Assembly (NCBI GenBank): GCA_905221605.1
Contig: CAJNDS010002268.1
Location: 691,232 to 755,231 of the forward strand
Direction of reading: 5' to 3'
From: Symbiodinium natans
Lineage: Eukaryota; Sar; Dinophyceae; Suessiales; Symbiodiniaceae
DNA length: 64,000 bases
The translations under genes and the position numbers were made by a program. Below, piece after piece: positions 1 through 8,365 of the stretch. How positions within the stretch are numbered: position 1 is the stretch's first letter; each line of letters opens with the position of its first letter. The notes beneath the pieces are model-generated. The model was not told where the DNA came from, ran no database searches, and saw only the letters and a program-made list of their open reading frames with translations.

Positions 1-32
1 CAGAGCCTGCGGGCCGTGTCCAGGCCGCGGCT

Positions 33-1985
33 GTGCCGATGTGCGTCGTCGCAGCCCTTCCGGTGCGCGTCATGGTTGTCTTTGACTACGCGCGTTGGAA
101 AGAGCAGGACGCAGAGCTGACTGAGATCAGGCGCGTCTTCCAAGCGAGCCTCCCTGGAGTTTCTGTGGCTGTCAGGGGTTGTTGGGGTCCGTTTGAGGAT
201 ACCGACGGGCTTGCCTCGCATTTCGATTGCGGGGCCGGCAGGCTCGCAGGGACCAAGAAGATCAAGCGGATCAGGGTCGACTTGCTTACTTCGTGTGCCA
301 AGGTTCTTAGGGAAGCTTCGGGGTTTCGTCCGCAGTTCCTCGTAGGACTTGGGCAAGGCGGGCTGGTCACAGCCGTCCTTAGGTGGCCTTTGGTTGTTGA
401 GCTCACGCTCCAAGCAAGGAACCTGCAGCGCAAGGAAGCTAGGGCTGTAGGAGAGGCTTGGGCAGGCATCAAGGCTATCTGGGCGGTGCGGCCACGCCTT
501 TGGCGCACGCAGCAAGGCCACTTGGAAGTGGCCGAGGCTTGTCCGGAACTCAAGAAGGATTTTCCGGAGCCTCCCCTGCGAGGTTTTGGGATCGTAGGGA
601 AGCAGGCATTGGGGGCGGAAGTTCTGCGGTCCTTGAGGCTGGACGCGGTTCGTTCCATCGATGATGCCAGCATTAGAGGAATGCTGGACGAACCGTCACG
701 ACCCCTCTGGGACCATGAGGGTCTGTGCATCTGCGGCAAGCGGACCTACCTGTTTTCTCGCTGCCCCGCCTGCATCGAGAAAGAGGCAGTCGATACCTCG
801 GTGGAGATAGCCGAGCGGGAGGAGCCAGAACCTCCGCTTGAGGGCGACCTTGAGGCCCATGAGGTGGGCCTAGAGGTCAACTCCGTCCTAGCAACTTTGG
901 ATAGGACAGGAGGATTAGTTAGGGTTAGGTCCTCAACCATCCGGCAATGGGCGGTAGGGTTCAGGACTACGCCCAAAGATGCTCCAGTTCCCACAGCATA
1001 TGGCATGCTGAGTGGGAAGATATGGAAGAAGAGCCATTCCATGAAGCTCAGCCTCGGCTCCCAGCACAAAGATCTTTCCAAGTGGGGCGATGTGAAGCCC
1101 TACTGGACCACATGGGTGGTTAGAGAAGATGGAGCTGTGGTGGCGGGGCACAACTGCTCGCCCCTGAATGTGATTCAGGGCGACATCGTCGTGCATTGGT
1201 CGTCAGAGGTGAACTGGCACGGCCACAGACATGTCGTGAATGAGCAGTGTGAAGTGCTCTGGAGGTCTAAGGGCAAGGAGGTTGCCTTAGACCCCGCCTT
1301 CAGCAAGCTGATAGCCCTTGTGGGTAGGGTTACTCAGGTCATTGGCTGGCGGGCAACCGGAGAAGCTTCGGATCCCCGCAGTTCTACCCGGCAGGCGTCA
1401 AGGGTCCTTGCTCAATTCTCTTCGTCCAATGAGGGCGTAGAAGGGCATTGGACCGCGGGCGCTATCAGTCGCGGAAAGAATGCCAATGAGTGCAAGCTGA
1501 AGGGTAGAGTTTTGGCGTTTTTGGGTGAGGAGCACAAGGGCCCTGCAGTGGTTCTAGAGCTCGTCAGCCATAGCCCCATCATGTGCATTTGGGACCATTC
1601 CTCAACCAAGGTCAAGGTCGAGTTTAAGGGCGGTGTTCCGTCTTTGAGCCTGATCGCGGAGGAGGACGAAAATCGTCGTGAGCGGCTTGCGGTCGAGGCA
1701 AGGGACGCGGCGAACATTTCGGAGTTCCGGGTCACGGGATCCCTTCGTACGGCGTGGTACGAGGGCCAGCGGCGCGATCCCTCATTGGCGGGCTCGATTC
1801 GCAAGCCAGAGCCGGCCGCCGATGGTGATCTCCGGAGACGGGTTGCTCGAGCGCGAGGTGACCCTCAGGACGGGTCAAACCGTCGTTGTCCCAGTGGTTC
1901 CCAACGGGGCTGCGGGCGCGAATGGAGTGACCTGGCGCCGCGCTTGCTACAATTCAGTCCACTGTGGAGTCCTTGGGGCCCATAG
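33..1985 (+). CDS. retroelement upstream ORF (Gag/accessory region), frameshifted 3' end
   Basis: The frame is open from position 3, so the true start may lie left of the window; the first ATG is at 39. The ORF is not a standard Gag that I recognise. Visible features are a hydrophobic GLGQGGLV segment near residues 110-120 that resembles a hydrolase elbow without its serine, and a zinc-ribbon-like CICG...CPAC cluster near residues 231-247. It reads sensibly to about residue 588, where a short motif with QRRDPSL resembles the linker before a retroviral integrase. After about position 1800 the meaningful reading moves to another frame, so the last 60 residues of this ORF are probably noise. It lies directly upstream of the integrase. 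The function of the first 200 residues is unknown. Confidence 0.5.
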   Translation: MPMCVVAALPVRVMVVFDYARWKEQDAELTEIRRVFQASLPGVSVAVRGCWGPFEDTDGLASHFDCGAGRLAGTKKIKRIRVDLLTSCAKVLREASGFRPQFLVGLGQGGLVTAVLRWPLVVELTLQARNLQRKEARAVGEAWAGIKAIWAVRPRLWRTQQGHLEVAEACPELKKDFPEPPLRGFGIVGKQALGAEVLRSLRLDAVRSIDDASIRGMLDEPSRPLWDHEGLCICGKRTYLFSRCPACIEKEAVDTSVEIAEREEPEPPLEGDLEAHEVGLEVNSVLATLDRTGGLVRVRSSTIRQWAVGFRTTPKDAPVPTAYGMLSGKIWKKSHSMKLSLGSQHKDLSKWGDVKPYWTTWVVREDGAVVAGHNCSPLNVIQGDIVVHWSSEVNWHGHRHVVNEQCEVLWRSKGKEVALDPAFSKLIALVGRVTQVIGWRATGEASDPRSSTRQASRVLAQFSSSNEGVEGHWTAGAISRGKNANECKLKGRVLAFLGEEHKGPAVVLELVSHSPIMCIWDHSSTKVKVEFKGGVPSLSLIAEEDENRRERLAVEARDAANISEFRVTGSLRTAWYEGQRRDPSLAGSIRKPEPAADGDLRRRVARARGDPQDGSNRRCPSGSQRGCGREWSDLAPRLLQFSPLWSPWGP

Positions 1986-2048
1986 GTCCGCTGAGGTTAC
2001 CATCAAGCTGCTAGAGAGGGCAGTCTGGTGGCCCGACTATGTCTCGCT
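1825..2048 (+). pseudogene. integrase H2C2 zinc-finger segment in a shifted frame
   Basis: In the frame starting at position 1 the translation from about 1825 reads as an integrase N-terminal region, with H-x4-H (CGVLGAHRS with an earlier H) and then WWPDY. The two cysteines that complete the HHCC finger (CLAC) lie in the next frame, in the ORF from 2028. The finger is therefore split by frameshifts, one between about 1795 and 1830 and one between about 2038 and 2050. This suggests an inactive copy, unless short introns or sequencing errors explain the shifts. Confidence 0.6.
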
Positions 2049-5000
2049 TGCATTAAGGGCCGCTCTCGACCGACGAAGGTCGCGGCTCGTGCGGTCAAAT
2101 GTGGCGCCGAGACATGCTGGCAGGAAGTCAGCGTGGACTGTGAAGGTCCAAACCGAGAGGACAGGGAAGGGCATAGGTACTCGCTTACGTACTTCGATTG
2201 CCTCAGTCATGCTGTCCTCCTCGAGCCGATGAGGTCTCTGACTCATGCTGAAGTCAGGAGGGCGTTCGTACGCTGTGTGCTTCGCAGCAGGACGATCCCG
2301 AGCCTCATCAGGTCGGATAGAGGGCCAGAGTTCAAGAATGCGCTCATGGCAGAACTCAGCGCTATGCTTGGGACCGAGTGGCGGTTCAGCGCGCCCTTGC
2401 GGCCTTGTGAGTTGGGCGCAAACGAGCGAGTCCACCAAGAAGTTCAAAAGGTGCTGGGGGCGGTCGTCAGGCAAGTCGGCGCCTCCCTTTCCGAAGCTTG
2501 GTCGGATTGGCTCGTGGTGGCGGAGTACGTCATTGATAACACTCCGGGACCCCACGGGTATACCCCGAGGGACCTAGAGCGGAGCTGGTCGCTCGCTCTA
2601 CCACTTGAAAAGGACGTCCTGCGAGACGCCTTGCAGTTTGAACCCATCTCTGATTGGGCTCGGAGCCAGTTTAAGCAGTTCTCGGAACTAGCTGCTGCGG
2701 TCCGAGAGCACTGGACGCGGTCTTCAGAAGCGCGGGCGAAACTTGCAAATCGCCATAGGCGCACTGTGGACCTTAAGCCAGGCGACCGAGTGGTCTGGAA
2801 CGCTCCGAGGGCCCGTTCAGAGGGGGCGGGGCGTGTGCCTTGGAAACCGGGTCTGACCGGCCCCTGGCGCGTGTTGGAAGTCAAGGGCCACAGGCTCACC
2901 TTGGAGCCCGTGTCGATGGAGTCGGGGGGTACTTCTTCCGCCCGGCGCGGCCCGATGGAGGCGCACGCAGAAGACTGCATTCTTGTTCCTGCGGATGCAG
3001 ATGGCGCGGAATCCCGCGAGCCGGTCGTCTTTGAGGACGATGGAACCGGCGGGGACGGCTCGTCTCGCCCCAGCTTAGGGCAACAGGTTCAAGGCGACGC
3101 CAAGCAAGTGGAGTTCACGCTAACCAGGCGCGGGAGGGACTTCGTCCTCCGCCTTGGTGACCGCATTGCCTATCGGGGTGTAGGTGGAGGCCCGAAGGTG
3201 TGCAGGTTAGGGCGGGTCACGCAGGTAGATGCTGCCCGTGCGCAGGTCGGCGTGCACCGCCATCTCCCCGACGCCAGCGGGGTTCGCGTCAAATGGCGGC
3301 TCGCATACATCGCCGAGGACGGTGCGCTCACGCTTTCAGAGGGGACTCGTCCGGCCCACGAAGCGGTTTCCGTCAGGGAGATCATTTCCAAGATCGACCT
3401 GAACCGCGACGGCGTGCTTCTTGCTGCAGCCTCGGCCAGAAAGTTGGACAAGGGGGCGTACTCGTTGCAGGACAGGACGCTCGAGAGAGCGTCTCGCACC
3501 AGCACGGGTGTGCTCTCGATCCGAGAGGCCCTCGCGGACCTCTTGGTCGCGGAACCCCGCGTGTTGCAGCCTAGGGCTTCCCCAGAGTCGGGTGCTGTCG
3601 AGAGCTGGTTCCGGCAGTATTTCCTTGGAGGAGTTGCCGATGTCTTAGAGGTTGCTTGGGGTGACGCGGTCGTCTCCGACGCGGCTAGGAGGCACGGGTA
3701 CAGGGTTGTTCCCGCTTTTGTGCAAGGCAAGCAGGCCTACGGGATCACCTGGAACCTGGCCGCAGAAGAGCACTTAGAGGCCATTAGCGGCGCTGTTCTG
3801 CGCACAGAGCCGAAGGTGCTCGTGATTGGGCTTGAGGGCAAGAATGTGCCCCGGGCTTTCCTCCAACTAGTCGTCCGGTGTGCGCAGGAACGCACGCGCG
3901 CGGGCGCCCACGTCGCGCTGCATTTGCAGGCACAAAAAGGCGAGTGGGAACCCTGGCGGCTAGAGGAGTGGGGCGCCTTGTTTGGGACGCTCGCAGAGCC
4001 ACGCTGGCCTTGGGCTTTCGTGCGGGCTGACATGTGCCAGTTCGCGCGGGCCAGTGGCCGCGGCAACCTCGTTGAGAGCGGGGCCCTGTGGCTCGCCGAT
4101 TTCAGCTTAGAATCGGTAGGTTTGAGGTGTAGTAGGCCGGATGCGTTAGGCGCAGTGCAGCACAAGCACGTTGTGCGCGCGCAAGCCGACTACAACCTCA
4201 TAGGGGCGGCTTTCTGCGCATCGCTCCAGGACCTTGGTCTGAGGGGCGCAGAAGAGCTGTGCACCGCTGCAGTTGAAAGCTTTCCAGCCACTGCGGGTGC
4301 AGATAGCGCCGCGGCTGCGCCACAGCCCTCTCCAGTCGTTCCCCTCCCGGACGTGCGCTCGGGCGAGGACCTCACGCCAGCAGAGCGTGCGGAGCTGGAT
4401 AAGGAGGTGGATAAGTACGCCGCTGAGAAGGAAGCGTTTTGGCGGACCAAGGCGGACGCCAAGGACTGGGATTCCGTCCGGGCTGACCTTGAGGTCTATG
4501 CTCTTGCGGGCGAGAAGGTCGCGGAGGATCCTAGGCGCACCGAGGCCTATAGAGACCTCGTATGGTCGGGTTTGAAGATCGAGCCTGGACCAACCAGACC
4601 AGGGCTGACCGATGCTGACATCGCAGCCGTCAGGGAGGTCATACGGCGAAAGGCCGCTGGGTTCTGGGTGGAGGACACCACCAGGACCACGGTCAGGAAG
4701 TTCGCCCATGACTGCATCCCCACCGGGCCGCCGGTCTCGTCCCAGCCTCACAGTCTGAGGGGCGAGTCCGCGCAATGGGTCGACGACAAGCTTGAAGAAG
4801 AATGCAAGCGGGGTCAGTTGATCCGCGGCAGCTCGGCTTGGGGATCTGCGCCGTTTCCGACCAAGGAAATGCCCAGCTACAAGCGGCATAGGAAGCGACG
4901 CTTGGTGGTTGACTACCGCCGTGTGAATGCCCGAATTAAGCGCTCCACGTACTATTGTCGGCGGGGTAGCGATGTGCTCGCCGCCGCAGTGGGTTCGGTT

Positions 5001-5909
5001 TGGTATACCTTCGTGGATGCGGTTAGTGGGTTTAATCAGATTAGGAACACCAAGCGTGCTCGCGAGGTGTTGGCCATTGTGGCAAGATCAGGGAAATATC
5101 TCCCTGTCGGCCTCACCTTTGGCCCGATTAACGGCCCAGATGATTTCAACTTTGTGGTTGATAGGGCCTATGCCCCCGGCAGAGGTAGGCGCCTTAAGTA
5201 TACTAAGGAGTGGATAGCCTACGTGGATGATCTTACTGTTAGGACGGGTAGGGTCATTGATGGGCAGTTTTTCACTGATGCCCAAGCCGAGGGGGCGGTG
5301 CGCGAAGCGTGCGCCAAGGGGGCAGTCGCGGCTCCGCAGAGCGCGTCGTCTGCTCTTGAAGCCTTAGGCGTTCGCGGTGCGCACAACACCAAGCGCGCGA
5401 ACCATGACGCGGCGCGCTCAGACCAGAATCACCCCACGCGCGTTCTGATGCTCAGGATGTTGGGGCTGTTCGGGTGTTTCTGTGTTCAGGGCGGGTGTTT
5501 TTGGGGCGGGCCGTTTCCCAGGTCGCCGGTCTGCGGGCAGAAGGATTTTTCGTCGTTCGTCGCGTGCAGCTTCGTTCGTTTGTCCCGCAGCCAGTGTCTT
5601 GCAAGCAGGCCTAGAGGTTCGGTCCAAGGTCGAAGCAGAAGCCGTAGAAGCCTTAAAGCCCAGACCTTAAGAAAACTCCCCAAACCCCCGCCGCAGCGGT
5701 TCAAGTGTGTTGTAGAGCCTAGGGTAGGTAGTCCCTCCCCGCGTTCGTGCCTGTGCACTGCGCCCCGCTGCGGGTCGCGACCAGACCGCGCGGGAGCGAC
5801 CAATCGGTCGCCCGGACCTTCGTGGTCAACCACAAGGCCCCGCTGCGGGCCGTGCCCTGGCCGCGCGGGAGCGGCTACCTACCACTACTTGGATATTCGG
5901 TTGGGTTAG
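2028..5909 (+). CDS. retroelement Pol: integrase - Rossmann/MTase-like insert - reverse transcriptase
   Basis: Residues 5-8 (CLAC) finish the integrase zinc finger. The integrase core has D37 (VDCEGPN), D97 (RSDRGPEF) and E133 (ANERVHQ), giving D-59-D-35-E. A GPY/F-like C-terminal module (GPWRVLEVKGHRL) lies near residues 282-300. Residues about 530-695 form an alpha/beta segment (ADVLEVAWGDAVVSDAARR at its start) that resembles a degenerate methyltransferase-like Rossmann fold often seen in dinoflagellate polyproteins; this is from memory and uncertain. RT lies at residues about 905-1115: LVVDYRRVN, FVDAVSGFNQI, GLTFGPINGP, and YVDD at 5220-5231. After about residue 1120 the ORF stays open but looks like read-through into non-element DNA. 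No RNase H is visible. The listed start is only the upstream limit of the open frame (GTG). Confidence 0.8.
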   Translation: MARLCLACIKGRSRPTKVAARAVKCGAETCWQEVSVDCEGPNREDREGHRYSLTYFDCLSHAVLLEPMRSLTHAEVRRAFVRCVLRSRTIPSLIRSDRGPEFKNALMAELSAMLGTEWRFSAPLRPCELGANERVHQEVQKVLGAVVRQVGASLSEAWSDWLVVAEYVIDNTPGPHGYTPRDLERSWSLALPLEKDVLRDALQFEPISDWARSQFKQFSELAAAVREHWTRSSEARAKLANRHRRTVDLKPGDRVVWNAPRARSEGAGRVPWKPGLTGPWRVLEVKGHRLTLEPVSMESGGTSSARRGPMEAHAEDCILVPADADGAESREPVVFEDDGTGGDGSSRPSLGQQVQGDAKQVEFTLTRRGRDFVLRLGDRIAYRGVGGGPKVCRLGRVTQVDAARAQVGVHRHLPDASGVRVKWRLAYIAEDGALTLSEGTRPAHEAVSVREIISKIDLNRDGVLLAAASARKLDKGAYSLQDRTLERASRTSTGVLSIREALADLLVAEPRVLQPRASPESGAVESWFRQYFLGGVADVLEVAWGDAVVSDAARRHGYRVVPAFVQGKQAYGITWNLAAEEHLEAISGAVLRTEPKVLVIGLEGKNVPRAFLQLVVRCAQERTRAGAHVALHLQAQKGEWEPWRLEEWGALFGTLAEPRWPWAFVRADMCQFARASGRGNLVESGALWLADFSLESVGLRCSRPDALGAVQHKHVVRAQADYNLIGAAFCASLQDLGLRGAEELCTAAVESFPATAGADSAAAAPQPSPVVPLPDVRSGEDLTPAERAELDKEVDKYAAEKEAFWRTKADAKDWDSVRADLEVYALAGEKVAEDPRRTEAYRDLVWSGLKIEPGPTRPGLTDADIAAVREVIRRKAAGFWVEDTTRTTVRKFAHDCIPTGPPVSSQPHSLRGESAQWVDDKLEEECKRGQLIRGSSAWGSAPFPTKEMPSYKRHRKRRLVVDYRRVNARIKRSTYYCRRGSDVLAAAVGSVWYTFVDAVSGFNQIRNTKRAREVLAIVARSGKYLPVGLTFGPINGPDDFNFVVDRAYAPGRGRRLKYTKEWIAYVDDLTVRTGRVIDGQFFTDAQAEGAVREACAKGAVAAPQSASSALEALGVRGAHNTKRANHDAARSDQNHPTRVLMLRMLGLFGCFCVQGGCFWGGPFPRSPVCGQKDFSSFVACSFVRLSRSQCLASRPRGSVQGRSRSRRSLKAQTLRKLPKPPPQRFKCVVEPRVGSPSPRSCLCTAPRCGSRPDRAGATNRSPGPSWSTTRPRCGPCPGRAGAATYHYLDIRLG
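5400..5909. other. non-element tail with two copies of a GC-rich ~75-bp motif
   Basis: Two related stretches lie head to tail at about 5760-5805 and 5838-5880; each has CCCGCTGCGGG then CCGCGCGGGAGCG. The first 35 bases of the window (CTGCGGGCCGTGTCCAGG) look like part of the same motif. It may belong to the retroelement's ends or UTR, but I cannot show an LTR. Confidence 0.4.
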
Positions 5910-8365
5910 TAAGTTGTTCGCCGAGATGCTAATGACTTACAGGGCTTAGAATACATGACATAGCCGGTTTAGGCTCAGACAGACTTGGCACGCTTCGCGC
6001 GGGCGACATAGTCGACTTATGTAAGGGGGGTTAGGTGACTTAGTGCCAGGACGGCTAAGTCGACTTAGAGGGGGTACGGCTAAGTCAGCTAAGTCGACTT
6101 AGCTGGGGAGCTTTACCATTGAAAAAAAGGCTGCACGCTTAGGTTTGGCCCTCTATGGAGATGAACGTTTTGGTGTCACACATAATCATTTTTGGAGGTT
6201 AAGTTGGAGCAGTTGGCCCAAGTTTTGCCTTGCGAGGCCGTTCGCACAGCCCAATTAAGAACCCGGAGAGCCCATCCGTTGACGGACGCTGGCCGGCTGT
6301 CGGCACAATCTGGGCGCCTATGAAATCTGAGGTTTATATGAGAGAGGTCTGGTTAATTTGAAGGGGTGCCTTGGGTCAACCCTATAAACCCTGCGCGCAC
6401 GTCTCTTAATCTTTAGCGTCCGGTGTCAAGCCGCGGGAAGTCTTGCGCAGTGGCTTTTGAGTCTATATAGGGGTGCTGATCAACCGCAGAATAGAACCCA
6501 GAAGTATATTGAATTTGGTTTAGGGGCCAACCCCAATCAAAACTTACCTGACTCGGGCTGTCCCGGAGAGCAAAGGTCCCGGACAAAAAGGTATATATGG
6601 GAGTTAACGAAAACGAAGGACACCTATTCTTGACCCAAATAGTATATACCCCCTGATAAGAAGGACACCTTTCTAGAAGGTACTTATAAGATCGGAAACG
6701 CCCATATAGAAACTGCATGATGGCAAGCTCCGATAGCCTGCCCTGCTGACGGGTAACTGGAAGCAAGTGAGCTCGCAAAAAGCAAACGTGTGTGGCCCAG
6801 TGCAATCAGGGGTGTCGGGTCATGAGGGATACTTCTGGGGGGTTAAGATGCTTTTTGCAGTCTATATAGGTTTAAGGTTTTTTTGGATGTATTATTTAAG
6901 GTTTAGGTTGAGGGTTTGAGGCTTAAGGTTTCAGGCCGATGAGCAGGTCGTTAGTATGCAGCCCCTCCCCTGTGCCATCGTCGCGGTCGTGGAAGACCGA
7001 GTTGATTTCGGAGCGTATAAAGGTTTAAGGTTTAGGGCTTATGGGGTTTATAAGGTTTCGGAGGTTTCGGGTTTGGGGCTTATACTAGCCCCGGGAGAAA
7101 CCTGGGAATAACAAGGGTGCCCTTTTTGGTTTTGAGGGGATTATATAAGGGAACCCCAACCATAAAAAAGGGCCCACTCCCGGTCCTATAGTTTAAGTCT
7201 TAGGAGGTTTTGGCGGTACCTTTCAACCATACCCTCCGCACTGTAAGTCGAGGGAGGCTTAAGGCGGTACCTTTCAGCTATGCCCTCCCGCACTGCTCTG
7301 GGATCTTCCAGTGGAATCTCTATACACCCAAACCCCAAACCCATAAACCTTAAATAAACCCGAAACCCTCCGATTGACTGGCGCGGAGGCGACGCCAACG
7401 GCTGAAGATCGCTCACAAGTTATCTCTCGAAGAAAGCGCGTCCTTTATTCGGGCTACCTAAACCCCCGAACACCCTAAACCTCCTAAACCTTCTATATAA
7501 ACCCTATTTTTTGAACCCACGCTATGCTATACTGCCTGAGACGGGACCTATAGAAACCCTGAATCCTTTCAACCCAAAGACCAAAACCCTAAATTCGAAA
7601 ATGCATGATTCGCACACGCACTCGCGTCGTGCCAGGGCTTCGAAATCTAAAGAGGTTTACAAGTTTACACACGGGGCCCGAGGTCTTGAAACAGGGTGTA
7701 ACTTTGAGGCTTGATCCGAGTCCGGCCTCAACTCCCCAATATCAACCTCAATTATTCAAAGAAATAACGGAAACAAACCCAAGCCCGAAACCCAAAAACC
7801 CTACATAGAAACCCTACACACAAACCCTTTTCTATAACCCCAACCACACATCGCACGGCCACTGCGACGGCGTAGCTGTCGCGCTTTGCCTGCCCAAGGC
7901 TTTATTGGGTCGTTATTCTAAAGGGCGTGGTTTTGGGCGCGGGGTGAGAAGAGGTTGGAAAGGTAGAGAGTTCATACTCTACAAAGTGGGTTTGCGGGCT
8001 TTTTGTTCCAACTCCAAACCCAGCCTGAACCGTCGAAGTTAAGCTACCCTATAGATACCCTATATTCATGCTCTACAGGGGAGGGTTTGTTGGTTTACAG
8101 GGTTTGAAAGAGATATATAAGGGCGCTGGACTTCCGAATGCCTGGGTGGGTTCAGGGAGATGGTGGGCGATTGCTTCTGCGGCGTTACGTTAGAAAACCC
8201 TAGAAAACCCACATGCAAAGCATGAACCCTCGAAGTTAAGCTGCCCCAAACACCCAAAATAGAAACCCCATAACAGCTATATAGACTTATACTCAAAGCC
8301 TGCGAAACCCAAACATGTTTCAGGCATCGAGCAATGAGCGAGGCAATCGGCGCAGGACTGTGTGC
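5910..8365. other. non-coding stretch with AAACCC/TTTAGGG-flavoured sequence
   Basis: No ORF here looks like a protein. The stretch holds a cluster of CTAAGTCGACTTAG palindromes at about 6000-6110, scattered TTTAGG and AACCCTA words from 6890 to 8300, and a short near-duplicate (CGAAGTTAAGCT) at about 8034 and 8230. It resembles decayed subtelomere-like filler. Confidence 0.6.
6000..6112. repeat. cluster of TAAGTCGACTTA palindromes
   Basis: The words CGACTTA, TAAGTCGACTTA and CTAAGTCAGCTAAG recur several times in about 110 bases. The self-complementary core CTAAGTCGACTTAG appears twice, ending at about 6070 and 6104. The purpose is unknown; it could form small hairpins. Confidence 0.7.

Larger units (their letters stand above)
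1..5400 (+). mobile_element. Ty3/gypsy-like retroelement with INT upstream of RT, left end outside window, 3' part degraded
   Basis: A single element is inferred from an upstream ORF open to the window edge, a frameshifted integrase zinc finger, an integrase core with D,D(35)E, a GPY/F-like module and a reverse transcriptase with YVDD, all on +. Integrase precedes RT, as in Ty1/copia, but RT motifs (VDYR, DAVSGF, a GL..GP loop) and the GPY/F module look like Ty3/gypsy. That combination is known in Gmr1-like elements. I see no RNase H after RT; recognisable Pol sequence fades near position 5370-5400. No LTR pair can be shown because the left end is not in the window. Confidence 0.75.

Noticed and set aside
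2037-4889. Long minus-strand ORFs opposite the integrase-RT gene
   Set aside because: Shadows of the GC-rich + strand coding frame with no protein motif of their own.
5410-5909. C-terminal 160 residues of the Pol ORF as RNase H
   Set aside because: No D-E-D-D pattern; composition is Arg/Pro/Cys-rich as expected for out-of-gene GC-rich DNA.
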